Source of the DNA: Bacteroidetes bacterium HGW-Bacteroidetes-10
GTDB taxonomy: Bacteria; Bacteroidota; Bacteroidia; Bacteroidales; UBA932
Assembly: GCA_002842695.1 (NCBI GenBank)
Contig: PHDT01000001.1
Span: 62,001-126,000 of the forward strand
DNA: 64,000 nucleotides
Direction of reading: 5' to 3'
The translations under genes were made by a program, and so were the position numbers. Shown here piece after piece: positions 1-8,093 of the stretch. The notes beneath the pieces were generated by a model. That model did not search any database. It had not been told where the DNA came from and saw only the letters and a program-made list of their open reading frames with translations. How positions within the stretch are numbered: the stretch's first letter is position 1; the number at the start of each line of letters is the position of its first letter.

Positions 1-298
1 ATACAACAGAGGGGATTCTGGCAACTATTGTAAAGATCTCTGCTATTGCATCATCTGAAAGGGCCAAAATAATTACATCACTTCCATCAAGCGACACAAT
101 ATCCTCAGCATACATAGTATCAGGAAGTAAGTGAGGATTGTATTCATGCTTGTTTAGTATTGAAACAAGCTGAGAAGCACTTTGCCGGCTTCTGTTCCAG
201 ATAAAGGGAATTTCAAAACCGGCAGATTTGAGCGCAAGAGATAATCTGAAAGCAGCATTACCGGCACCTGCAAATGAAATTCTGAGAGTAGAACTCAT
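1..298 (-). CDS. Rossmann-like DUF2520 family protein (partial, 3' end outside window)
   Basis: Reading the minus strand from the ATG at 298 gives an open frame that runs off the left edge (about 99 residues visible). It begins with a beta-alpha-beta dinucleotide-binding signature, FAGAGNAAFRL at residues 8-18, followed by a second Rossmann unit (SDVIILALSDDAI). This N-terminus matches the Bacteroidota Rossmann/DUF2520 family, predicted NAD(P)-dependent oxidoreductases of unknown substrate. The ATG overlaps the TGA of the upstream peptidase gene as ATGA, so translation is probably coupled. The substrate-binding C-terminal half is not in the window. Confidence 0.7.
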   Translation of the reverse strand, partial: MSSTLRISFAGAGNAAFRLSLALKSAGFEIPFIWNRSRQSASQLVSILNKHEYNPHLLPDTMYAEDIVSLDGSDVIILALSDDAIAEIFTIVARIPSVV

Positions 299-1671
299 CG
301 CTGCGCACCTCCTGTTGCATATACAGCCAGACTTTCGTGACCATCAGAATCAACACTTTGAACAGCAAACAGATAATTATCCTTACTTATATCAATATCG
401 AAAGTAGTTGACGTTACAAATATTTTTCTTTCCCAGTTAGATTTATCGGTTTCTCTGATAAGAACATAGTATCCGGCTGGTTTAGCTCCCTTTTCAGGCG
501 CCTTCCAGCTTATTTTTGTACTGCTTGAGAGTCCCGCTATATCAATTTTTACATTTTCAGGCATATCCGGAGCCATTGCAAGGTTCATTACAGAGGTAAG
601 ATTGACTGCAGCATTTTTCCTTACATATTCAAGGTCTACGCCCTTTTTAACATCACCCATCTCCAGCCCGTCAACAACCTCTACAACCTGATGTGTCCTG
701 TCATAATTTTCATGATATTCGCATAACCTTACGGCAGTAAATCCCTCTTTTGTAAAAGGAGTGTGGTCTCCGCCCCTGCCAAATCTGTCATTTCTGTAAA
801 TCAGCTTAACCTCAAGATTGTCTACATATCTCTCACCAATCTCCTTAATGTATCTGGCCAGTTGACGTGATTTACTGTCGTTTTCCGCAGAGTTGAAGAT
901 TCGCTCCTTTTTCATCTGATCGGTTTCAAATACAGGAATATTTTCTGAAAATACTCTGAGTTTTGTATTATTGGAAATTTCGGTTGCACTTGATCTGGAA
1001 TTTCCAATCATGTCGTTGTTCATTACAGCAGTTAAATTCCAGTTATCTTTCCTGGCAACTGCAGCCATATGGGCAGCTCCAAGTAAACCATGCTCTTCAC
1101 CTGAAAGAAACATCAGTTTTACGGTAACCGGAAGTGGGGTTTTCGCAAGAATTCTTGCAATCTCCATCAGAGCAGAAACTCCGCTTCCATTATCATTTGC
1201 ACCAGGGGCAAAAATGAGTGAGTCATTATTGTCAAAGGATCTGCTGTCATAGTGAGCCAAAAGGGCAATCACCCTGTCATCACTTTTATTAGTTCCTTCA
1301 ATTGTAAAAACAATATTCTCCAGAGATATCTCCCTGCCCAGACGTGTCCCTTTTCCTCCGGCCAGAAATTTTACTCTTTCGGCATAACACCTTGAAACAG
1401 AAGATTTAGAATATCTTTCCAGAGAATTAAACAAAAACGATGCAGCGGAACCAATTCCGAAGTCTTTTCCATTTCTGGTACTTAAATTGTGTCTTGTTGT
1501 AAATGATACAAGAGTATCTATTGTTGCTGAAATGTTTTGAACTGAAATTGAAGAGGCAGCCTGAGAAATCTTAATATCCTTTCTGATAATCTGCTGTGAT
1601 AAAGCAGAGCTTGATACTCCTGCAGCAAGAAGCAGTGTACAGGCAAATATTCTTAATCTAAAAGCTGTCAT
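295..1671 (-). CDS. Secreted M28-family zinc metallopeptidase with C-terminal FN3 domain
   Basis: A 458-residue exported aminopeptidase-like enzyme. Residues 1-26 form a signal peptide ending near ALSQQ. The M28 di-zinc site is complete: H140 in LLAHYDSRS, D160 in GANDNGSG, the E192-E193 pair in SGEEHG, D220 in NNDMIGN and H303 in GGDHTPF. Residues of about 370-455 look like a fibronectin type III domain, common in secreted Bacteroidota peptidases. By family it removes N-terminal residues from peptides in the periplasm or outside the cell; specificity cannot be read from sequence. It lies 22 bases after the sugar-isomerase-like gene and overlaps the DUF2520 gene, so the three probably share a transcript, although no obvious functional link joins them. 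Confidence 0.88.
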   Translation of the reverse strand: MTAFRLRIFACTLLLAAGVSSSALSQQIIRKDIKISQAASSISVQNISATIDTLVSFTTRHNLSTRNGKDFGIGSAASFLFNSLERYSKSSVSRCYAERVKFLAGGKGTRLGREISLENIVFTIEGTNKSDDRVIALLAHYDSRSFDNNDSLIFAPGANDNGSGVSALMEIARILAKTPLPVTVKLMFLSGEEHGLLGAAHMAAVARKDNWNLTAVMNNDMIGNSRSSATEISNNTKLRVFSENIPVFETDQMKKERIFNSAENDSKSRQLARYIKEIGERYVDNLEVKLIYRNDRFGRGGDHTPFTKEGFTAVRLCEYHENYDRTHQVVEVVDGLEMGDVKKGVDLEYVRKNAAVNLTSVMNLAMAPDMPENVKIDIAGLSSSTKISWKAPEKGAKPAGYYVLIRETDKSNWERKIFVTSTTFDIDISKDNYLFAVQSVDSDGHESLAVYATGGAQR

Positions 1672-1693
1672 GAGTTTCTTTGGTTAAATGAGG

Positions 1694-2968
1694 TTAATAA
1701 AGTTCAAAGAACGAAGTAATCTCTTTTTTGTGCTTACCCGGAATTAGGATTATATGGTTTCCAAGATGAGAGTTAAGGAAGTTGTCCAAATCCTCAGTTG
1801 ACTTAAAGCGAAACTTCACCTGAGTTCTGCATCTTTCTGTAACATTGGTGTTTTCAATAATTTCACCATGAGCAACAAAGAATTTATCCAGCTTCTCTCC
1901 TCCGCATTTAAAGATCGTATATTTGCCAAGAATAAGTTTTGCAGAAACACCAATTCCCGATTTAGACTCATAATGGGAAGGCAAATTAAATGACTCAGAA
2001 AAAGAAACTGGAGTAGTGCAATGTGCAAAATCTACTGTGTTGTCACCTCTGTCAATAGATGAAGGGTTAGCCATAAAGACTGCCTTGTTCAGTAATGACC
2101 TTGCAATAATCATTGACCAAAGAGTAGGTATGTCACCTTCACAACCAGATACAAGTCCCTTGTCGTTCAAAACAGAGAGAGCAAGGCAAGCTGTAGTATT
2201 ACAAGTTGATATAAGATCAAAACATTTGACAGATATTGCATTAAGCTCATTCTCCTGAACAATTTGTTTAATTGCAATATACATTTTGACTGCATCAACA
2301 ACATCTTTAGATGAACGATCTCCCACGGTTAATCTGGTAAAGCCATCAATAAGCTTAGCAGAATCATCGCTGTTAAGGGAATATTTACCCTTGTAGTTGT
2401 CAATATCCTTATATTTTTCTTCCAGAGAGGATACGGGTATGTCCACGAATTTTGCTCCAAATCTTGAAGTAAGAGAATATTTGTCTACGTCAGATGAGAT
2501 GAGCCATGGAGACGCATCTCCAATAAGACCGATTTTAGTATTTGTAATCTCTTTGAAAGCCTTCTGAATATTACAGAGCATTGAAATATCTTCATGAAGC
2601 TGCTCCATATATCTCTTTGATGGGTCAATCGGAAAGTTAAGATGTTTGTGCTTAATCCCTGAATTGCTGAGCCAGCTTGAAATCTCCAGCGTTGCTGCAA
2701 GAGAGTTATGAAATGAGTCACTTAGAATTACAAGTGGTTTCGAAATCTTTTGCCAGTTATTAAGGAAAAGCTGTTCAGTTCCCCCAGTTGCAATAAATGC
2801 AATGGCAAATTCCTCCTGACCTTTTATTGGCTCATATTCCTGAGCACTTACAACTTTGAGCGAGTAACGCGACTTGAAATCTGAATATAGAGTTTCTCTT
2901 GAACCAGATACAGAGTTACCATCGTGTAGATTGGATGCAAAAACGACAAGAGTGAGATTTAGTTCCAT
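1694..2968 (-). CDS. L-fucose/L-arabinose isomerase-like protein
   Basis: A 424-residue cytoplasmic protein without signal peptide. The N-terminal half alternates strands and helices as in the Rossmann-like domains of FucI/AraA isomerases (ATGGTEQLF, then KPLVILSDSFHNS). The C-terminal half has the family's landmarks: CEGDIPTLWSM with an acidic pair expected to bind metal, and DFAHCTTP with the conserved His-Cys. By family it could interconvert a ketose and an aldose, but it is shorter than FucI (about 590) and divergent, so no substrate is assigned. It starts the operon with the M28 peptidase and DUF2520 protein. A -7 box on the minus strand at 2987-2994 lies just upstream of the ATG, giving a very short leader. 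Confidence 0.65.
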   Translation of the reverse strand: MELNLTLVVFASNLHDGNSVSGSRETLYSDFKSRYSLKVVSAQEYEPIKGQEEFAIAFIATGGTEQLFLNNWQKISKPLVILSDSFHNSLAATLEISSWLSNSGIKHKHLNFPIDPSKRYMEQLHEDISMLCNIQKAFKEITNTKIGLIGDASPWLISSDVDKYSLTSRFGAKFVDIPVSSLEEKYKDIDNYKGKYSLNSDDSAKLIDGFTRLTVGDRSSKDVVDAVKMYIAIKQIVQENELNAISVKCFDLISTCNTTACLALSVLNDKGLVSGCEGDIPTLWSMIIARSLLNKAVFMANPSSIDRGDNTVDFAHCTTPVSFSESFNLPSHYESKSGIGVSAKLILGKYTIFKCGGEKLDKFFVAHGEIIENTNVTERCRTQVKFRFKSTEDLDNFLNSHLGNHIILIPGKHKKEITSFFELY

Positions 2969-2978
2969 AGAATAAGTT

Positions 2979-2986
2979 TAATTTTG
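2979..2986 (+). promoter_or_regulatory. -7 promoter box TAATTTTG for the CDF exporter gene
   Basis: TAATTTTG fits the Bacteroidota -7 consensus TAnnTTTG and lies 42 bases before the ATG at 3029. It directly abuts an opposite-facing box. No clear -33 TTTG was found. Confidence 0.45.
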
Positions 2987-2994
2987 CAAATATA
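2987..2994 (-). promoter_or_regulatory. -7 promoter box TATATTTG (minus strand) for the isomerase-like/peptidase operon
   Basis: The plus-strand CAAATATA reads TATATTTG on the minus strand, matching TAnnTTTG. It lies 18 bases from the ATG at 2968, which implies a leader of about ten bases. It abuts the divergent box at 2979-2986. Confidence 0.45.
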
Positions 2995-3028
2995 GAAATT
3001 TTAATTTGCGGCTTATTAAAAAATATAA

Positions 3029-3943
3029 ATGGCAATAAATATGGAAAACAATACAGATAAAAATCAAAATAAATCATCGGGTAATATAATCACTGCATTT
3101 TTACTCAATCTTGTTTTTGCCCTCATTGAACTTGCCGGGGGACTTTACACAAACTCTGTTGCAATCCTTTCTGATGCAATTCATGATTTTGGGGATTCCC
3201 TCTCTCTTGGCGTGGCTTATTATCTTCAAAAAAAGTCAGAAAAGAGAGGTGATAACAAATATACTTACGGTTACAAACGATTTTCACTTCTTGGATCACT
3301 GTTTATATCAGTTGTTCTGGTCGTAAGCTCGGTATTTATTGTAAAGGAGAGTATTGAGAGGCTTATTTCGCCTCAGGAAGCAAATGCAACAGGAATGCTG
3401 ATTCTCTCCATTCTTGGAATTATCGTAAACGGAGCAGCTGTCCTTAAATTAAAGAAAGGAACGAGCCATAACGAAAGGGCCGTTACTCTTCACATGATGG
3501 AGGACCTGCTTGGCTGGGGTGCTGTTTTGACAGGAAGCATAATAATGATGTTTGCAGATGTTCCCTTTATTGACCCTTTAATGTCAATATTAATTACAAT
3601 ATGGGTGCTGACCAATGTTTACCGCAACCTAAGAGACACAATGCGGATAATGCTTCAGGAGGTACCACGACAGGTAGACATTGAATTAATTGAGAAAAAA
3701 ATAAAGAGTATAGAGGGAGTGGATTCAGTTCACGATCTCCATATATGGACTCTGGATGGTGAAAATCACATTCTTACCTTTCATCTTGTGACAGCAGGGT
3801 CAGCTGGTATGGAGAGCATCTGCAGTATAAAGGAAAGGGTTCGGAATATGTTACAAAAAGAGGGAATTGGGCATGTGACAATAGAAACGGAGAGTGAAGC
3901 AGAAAAGAGATTGTGCAGGGGAGACTTAACCTGCAGAAACTAA
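3029..3943 (+). CDS. Cation diffusion facilitator (CDF) metal exporter
   Basis: A 304-residue inner-membrane transporter that by family exports Zn2+ or similar divalent metals in exchange for protons. Six hydrophobic segments span residues 18-205. The two halves of the transport site are visible: D49 with H52/D56 in SDAIHDFGD, and H155/D159 in LHMMEDLLG. The HxxxD pairs are typical of zinc CDF proteins. The C-terminal 90 residues form the cytoplasmic metal-sensing domain (VDSVHDLHIWTLDGENHIL). The chosen ATG at 3029 and a second at 3041 are both possible. The gene stands alone, divergent from the isomerase-like gene and convergent to the acyl-CoA dehydrogenase, with a shared terminator between. 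Confidence 0.9.
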   Translation: MAINMENNTDKNQNKSSGNIITAFLLNLVFALIELAGGLYTNSVAILSDAIHDFGDSLSLGVAYYLQKKSEKRGDNKYTYGYKRFSLLGSLFISVVLVVSSVFIVKESIERLISPQEANATGMLILSILGIIVNGAAVLKLKKGTSHNERAVTLHMMEDLLGWGAVLTGSIIMMFADVPFIDPLMSILITIWVLTNVYRNLRDTMRIMLQEVPRQVDIELIEKKIKSIEGVDSVHDLHIWTLDGENHILTFHLVTAGSAGMESICSIKERVRNMLQKEGIGHVTIETESEAEKRLCRGDLTCRN

Positions 3944-3944
3944 C

Positions 3945-3978
3945 AAAAAAAAAGGGCTCCTTAAGTGAGCCCTTTTTT
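3945..3978 (+). terminator. Bidirectional intrinsic terminator between CDF and acyl-CoA dehydrogenase genes
   Basis: Perfect 6-bp GC-rich stem GGGCTC (3954-3959) and GAGCCC (3967-3972) with a seven-base loop, flanked by nine A before and six T after. The A and T tracts let it terminate convergent transcripts from both sides. Confidence 0.85.
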
Positions 3979-4002
3979 AAGAAATGTGATTATTTAATCA
4001 GT

Positions 4003-5730
4003 TTATGCTTCAGTTACTGTTTCTCCCTTTACTGCAAGAAAGGAGTTCATTCTGCATTCAGAGAAATTATTAATGTATGAGAATCTCTCATCGTTCCAGG
4101 CTTTAGATTTACCAATAAAGATCTCGGCAGAAGCTGCATAACTTTCATCGCTCTGACAGTCAATAAGGAGCAGATAAGACATAATTATATGGCCGGCCAT
4201 CTCAACAAGTCTTCTGGCGTGGAAATCAATATATTCATTGTCCTTTCCTGCAATCAGCTCCATTGCTTTTGCAAATTGGTCTGTCATTTCTGCAATCTCC
4301 TTTTTGAGAAGTTCGTATTCTGGTTTTACAGCAACTTTCTCATACTCTCTCATCTGAGCGAGATAAGATCCGTTTGTGACATAACGCTGAGCAGCAACAA
4401 CCTGAAGCTGTGATGTTCCTTCGTAAATTGTTGTAATCCTTGCATCCCTGAAGATACGCTCGATAGGATAATCTTTCATAAAGCCAGATCCGCCATGAAT
4501 CTGAAGTGAATCGTAGGCATTCTGATTTGAATATTCAGAAGACATAAGTTTAAGCAATGGCGTAAACATGTCTGCCAGTTTCTGGTACTGCTTTGATTCT
4601 GTTCTCTCTTCCGGAGAGAGCTTTCTATCTTCTGCAATAAAACCATATGCCTTGTATACATCAACAAATCGTGTAGTTTCGTATAAGAGGGTTCTGGAAG
4701 CCTGAAGCTTCGCCTTTATTACTGCAAGCATTTCATATACTGCAGGGAACTGAATAATCGGCTTTCCAAACTGAGCTCTTTCGTGCGCATATTTTAGCGC
4801 CTCCCTGTATGCTGCTTCAGAAATACCAACTGACTGGGCACCTACACCAAGGCGGGCGCCATTCATCAGAGACATCACATATTTGATAAGACCCAATTTT
4901 CTGTCTCCTACAAGTTTTGCAGGAGCATTACTGAATACAAGTTCGCAGGTAGGAGAGCCCTTTATTCCAAGCTTATTCTCAATTCTTCTTACTGTAACTC
5001 CGCCCCAGCTTTTATCGTAAACAAAATAGGAGAGTCCGCGACCATCAGTTGTTCCCTCTTCTGACCTTGCCAGAACGAGCTTAATTTCTGCATCACCATT
5101 GGTAATAAATCTCTTAACACCGTTAAGGTACCACTTGCCGTCCTTTTCACTATATGACGCTTTAAGCATAACAGCCTGAAGATCAGAACCCGCATCCGGC
5201 TCTGTAAGATCCATAGAACAAGTGCTTCCGCATTGAATTCTTGGCAGAAATTCGTTTTTAATCTCTTCAGAAGCATATTCATGAATTGTCTCTGCGCAGT
5301 CCTGAAGACCCCAGATATTTGCAAAACCGGCATCTGCCCTTGCAACCAGTTCTGCGGCCATAACATATGGAACCATTGAGAAATTCAGCCCGCCAAACTC
5401 TCTTGGAAGGGACATGCCATAAAGCCCGGCCTGAGTTAATACATCCTGGTTCTGCTGAGTTCCGCTGGCATAGAAAACTCGTCCGTTTTCATGACGCGGT
5501 CCTGAATGGTCTACCTCTTCTGCATTTACTGCAATAACATCTCCGCATATTTCACCCATTATCTCCATAACCTTCTGGTATGAATCGATGGCATCTTCTG
5601 CAGTGCAGGGAGCATAGTCAAAGTTGCCTGAATCTTTAAAATCCTGCTCCTTGAGAGCTACGATTTTATTCATCAGGGGGTGTGAGAACTGGAACTTCAG
5701 GTCTTTATTATCTTTATAAAAGTTTGCCAT
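4003..5730 (-). CDS. Acyl-CoA dehydrogenase
   Basis: A 575-residue flavoenzyme that oxidises (or, with ETF, reduces) an acyl-CoA at C2-C3. The N-terminal helical domain, middle beta domain (SMDLTEPDAGSDLQ, residues of about 170-185) and C-terminal helical domain are present. The catalytic base lies in TIYEGTSQLQ (E437). It is longer than typical 380-residue short-chain enzymes, with an N-terminal extension of about 60 residues and a C-terminal helical tail after residue 460. The gene follows etfA by two bases, so it probably hands electrons to the adjacent ETF. In anaerobes such a set often serves butyryl/crotonyl-CoA interconversion, but chain length is not readable here. Confidence 0.9.
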   Translation of the reverse strand: MANFYKDNKDLKFQFSHPLMNKIVALKEQDFKDSGNFDYAPCTAEDAIDSYQKVMEIMGEICGDVIAVNAEEVDHSGPRHENGRVFYASGTQQNQDVLTQAGLYGMSLPREFGGLNFSMVPYVMAAELVARADAGFANIWGLQDCAETIHEYASEEIKNEFLPRIQCGSTCSMDLTEPDAGSDLQAVMLKASYSEKDGKWYLNGVKRFITNGDAEIKLVLARSEEGTTDGRGLSYFVYDKSWGGVTVRRIENKLGIKGSPTCELVFSNAPAKLVGDRKLGLIKYVMSLMNGARLGVGAQSVGISEAAYREALKYAHERAQFGKPIIQFPAVYEMLAVIKAKLQASRTLLYETTRFVDVYKAYGFIAEDRKLSPEERTESKQYQKLADMFTPLLKLMSSEYSNQNAYDSLQIHGGSGFMKDYPIERIFRDARITTIYEGTSQLQVVAAQRYVTNGSYLAQMREYEKVAVKPEYELLKKEIAEMTDQFAKAMELIAGKDNEYIDFHARRLVEMAGHIIMSYLLLIDCQSDESYAASAEIFIGKSKAWNDERFSYINNFSECRMNSFLAVKGETVTEA

Positions 5731-5732
5731 GT

Positions 5733-6752
5733 CTACTTACTGTTTTTTTTGTACGATTTAATCATTCTTGGAATAACTTCATTCAGGTCACCAACAATTG
5801 CATAGTCTGCAAGCTGGTTGATAGGAGCGGACGGGTCGTTGTTGATTGAAATTACCATCGCCGACTGGTCCATTCCGGCTGTGTGCTGAATCTGACCTGA
5901 GATACCAACCGCAATGTATAATTTAGGTCTTACAGTGACACCTGTTTGTCCAATCTGTCTTGCATGGTCGGCAAATCCGGCATCTACTGCTGCTCTTGAA
6001 GCACCTACTTCGCCGCCAAGAACATGAGCAAGTTCAAACAGAAGTTTGAAATTCTCCTTTGAGCCTACGCCAAACCCCCCGGCAATAATAACCGGTGATC
6101 CCTTTATGTCAATTTTTCTCTCTTCAATTTGTCTTTCAATAATTTCAACAACAAAATCGACATTGCTTATTACATCAGAAAGATCAATATTGTTTACAGT
6201 ATACTCAACAGGTTTTGAAAGAGGTTCGCGTTTCATAACACCCTCCCTTACAGTAGCCATCTGAGGCCTGCAATCTGGATTGATAATTGTTGCAATAATA
6301 TTTCCTCCAAATGCCGGTCTTATCTGATATAGCAAATTTTCATAGGTTTTACCCGCCTTTGCATCTGTATGAGATCCAATCTCAAGAGATGTACAGTCAG
6401 CCGTTAATCCGCTGCCAAGTGCACTTGATACTCTTGGTGCCAGATCTCTTCCCACACTCGTTGCCCCAAAGAGAGCAATCTGAGGCTGTTCTTTGCGGAA
6501 GAGTGAAATTGCTATTGACGAAAAGGGAAGAGTCAGATAGTTAGAAAGTCTTTTATCCTGTGCCAGGTGAATTCTTGTAGCACCATAAGAGGCAAGTTCC
6601 TGAACGAGGTTATTAACCTCATTACCTATAAGCAAAGCCTCAAGGCTGCATCCCAGCTGAGATGAAAGGCCTCTTGCCTTCGTAAGCAGCTCAAGACTCA
6701 CATCACATATTTTACCGTTTTCGGTCTCTATAAATACTATAATATTGTTCAT
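5733..6752 (-). CDS. etfA: Electron transfer flavoprotein, alpha subunit
   Basis: A 339-residue FAD-binding ETF subunit. The N-terminal ETF domain covers residues 1-195. The C-terminal FAD-binding domain (about 215-335) shows the hallmark run GISGQIQHTAGMDQS followed by INNDPSAPINQLADY, which contacts FAD. It pairs with EtfB (19 bases upstream) and transfers electrons between the downstream acyl-CoA dehydrogenase and a membrane or soluble partner. Gene order etfB-etfA-acd with near-zero spacing supports a single complex. Confidence 0.93.
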   Translation of the reverse strand: MNNIIVFIETENGKICDVSLELLTKARGLSSQLGCSLEALLIGNEVNNLVQELASYGATRIHLAQDKRLSNYLTLPFSSIAISLFRKEQPQIALFGATSVGRDLAPRVSSALGSGLTADCTSLEIGSHTDAKAGKTYENLLYQIRPAFGGNIIATIINPDCRPQMATVREGVMKREPLSKPVEYTVNNIDLSDVISNVDFVVEIIERQIEERKIDIKGSPVIIAGGFGVGSKENFKLLFELAHVLGGEVGASRAAVDAGFADHARQIGQTGVTVRPKLYIAVGISGQIQHTAGMDQSAMVISINNDPSAPINQLADYAIVGDLNEVIPRMIKSYKKNSK

Positions 6753-6771
6753 TGTACTCAGTGGATTAAAA

Positions 6772-7647
6772 TTAGCCGATTGTGTGAGATGAAATTAATT
6801 CTTGCATGAGCAATTCGATATCTTCGGCAGAAGAGGTTAGTTTTTTAGATTCCTTCGCCTGGAAAACGATATTCTCAATCTTTTTCACCTTGGTAGGAGA
6901 TCCTGAAAGGCCGTAATTCTTCTCATCACCTCCAATATCATTAACTCCCCATTCAGGAATTTTAAGATAATCCATTGTATACAAAGGCAGGTATGAATTA
7001 TGTTCATTATCCTGTTCTTCTGTAAGAGTTCTTGCATGTTTAAACTTCATCAGCTGCTTCGCATTTCTTGGTCTGCAGTCTGGGGCTGTTGCATGAACAG
7101 TTATCACAACAGGCATTGTTGATTTAACAATTTCTATACCTCTCTCCAGTCTTCTCTTCACTGTAATTTTCCCGCCTTTAATATCCATGATATCTTCTGC
7201 ATAGGTAATCTGCGGATATTCAAGTTTTTCGGCAACCTGAGGACCAACCTGAGCTGTATCTCCGTCAATTGCCTGTCTGCCTGCAATAATTATATCGGGC
7301 TGAATCTTTCTGATTGCCATTGAAAGGGCATAGGAGGTGGCGAGTGTATCTGCTCCTGCAAATTTTCTGTCAGTCAGAAGAACTCCTCCGTCTGCACCCC
7401 TGAAGAAGCCTTCCCGGATAATATCCGCTGCTCTTCCGGGACCCATTGTAAGAAGAAGAACCTCGGTGCCAGGGAACTTATCTTTAATTCTAAGAGCCTG
7501 TTCGAGTGCATTCATATCTTCGGGATTGAAAATAGCAGGAAGTGCGGCCCTGTTAACCGTCCCGTCTTCCTTCATTGCATTTTTGCCAACATTTCTGGTA
7601 TCCGGCACTTGTTTTGCCAGAACAACAATTTTAAATGCTTTAGTCAT
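6772..7647 (-). CDS. etfB: Electron transfer flavoprotein, beta subunit
   Basis: A 291-residue partner of EtfA with the family's N-terminus (VVLAKQVPDTRNVGK) and the nucleotide-binding run AGRQAIDGDTAQVGPQ near residue 120. The region FAGADTLATSYALS is also a conserved ETF-beta segment. It is longer than the roughly 255 residues of mitochondrial EtfB. Whether this pair bifurcates electrons cannot be decided from motifs alone. It sits 19 bases after the DUF3467 gene, so that small gene may be the first of the operon. Confidence 0.93.
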   Translation of the reverse strand: MTKAFKIVVLAKQVPDTRNVGKNAMKEDGTVNRAALPAIFNPEDMNALEQALRIKDKFPGTEVLLLTMGPGRAADIIREGFFRGADGGVLLTDRKFAGADTLATSYALSMAIRKIQPDIIIAGRQAIDGDTAQVGPQVAEKLEYPQITYAEDIMDIKGGKITVKRRLERGIEIVKSTMPVVITVHATAPDCRPRNAKQLMKFKHARTLTEEQDNEHNSYLPLYTMDYLKIPEWGVNDIGGDEKNYGLSGSPTKVKKIENIVFQAKESKKLTSSAEDIELLMQELISSHTIG

Positions 7648-7666
7648 ACTGTTTATTTATAGTGGT

Positions 7667-7975
7667 TTAAGCCTCGGCTGAATTGTTTCCGAAGCCCATT
7701 GGGATAACACCTTTAGGGTCATTGTGAACTTCAATATCTCCAAATTGCGATTCAAACTTCGCAATATTATCCTGAAGTGCAAGAAGAAGTCTTTTTGCAT
7801 TCTCGGCAGTCATTACTATCCTGTTGTTTACCTGTGGTTTAGGCACCCCGGGCATCATTCTTATAAAATCAATTATAAATTCACTGCTGGAATGTGTAAT
7901 TATTGCAAGGTTGGAGTAGGATCCCTGTGCAATTTCGTTGTTGAGCTCTATATTTAGCTCATTATCAGCGCTCAT
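7667..7975 (-). CDS. DUF3467 family small protein
   Basis: A 102-residue soluble acidic protein. Residues 18-90 match the DUF3467 pattern: a conserved strand (YSNLAIITHSSSEFIIDF), then RMMPGVPKP, NRIVMTAENAKRLL and a C-terminal amphipathic helix. The function of the family is unknown. It leads the etfB-etfA-acd operon with a 19-base gap and is divergent from valS. A minus-strand -7 box at 8002-8009 lies upstream. Confidence 0.8.
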   Translation of the reverse strand: MSADNELNIELNNEIAQGSYSNLAIITHSSSEFIIDFIRMMPGVPKPQVNNRIVMTAENAKRLLLALQDNIAKFESQFGDIEVHNDPKGVIPMGFGNNSAEA

Positions 7976-8001
7976 AGTTTTTAGCTTATTTAATTGGTAC
8001 G

Positions 8002-8009
8002 CAAATATA
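8002..8009 (-). promoter_or_regulatory. -7 promoter box TATATTTG (minus strand) for DUF3467-etfBA-acd operon
   Basis: CAAATATA on the plus strand gives TATATTTG on the minus strand, matching TAnnTTTG, 26 bases before the ATG at 7975. The same octamer occurs at 2987-2994 and 19386-19393. Confidence 0.5.
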
Positions 8010-8055
8010 AGATTTTTTCTGATAAGCGAATTGATGCGCTCTTCACAAAAATATT

Positions 8056-8063
8056 TAACTTTG
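8056..8063 (+). promoter_or_regulatory. -7 promoter box TAACTTTG for the valS operon
   Basis: TAACTTTG matches TAnnTTTG and ends 30 bases before the valS ATG at 8094. A TTG at 8031-8033, 22 bases upstream, could serve as the -33 element. It supports starting ValS at 8094, since the longer in-frame extension would begin upstream of this promoter. Confidence 0.5.
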
Positions 8064-8093
8064 CCGTTTAGATTAAATAGTCAAAAACACTTT

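Noticed and set aside
7938-8093. In-frame upstream extension of valS (52 extra residues).
   Set aside because: It would start before the -7 box and overlap the divergent DUF3467 gene; the ATG at 8094 gives the usual ValS N-terminus.
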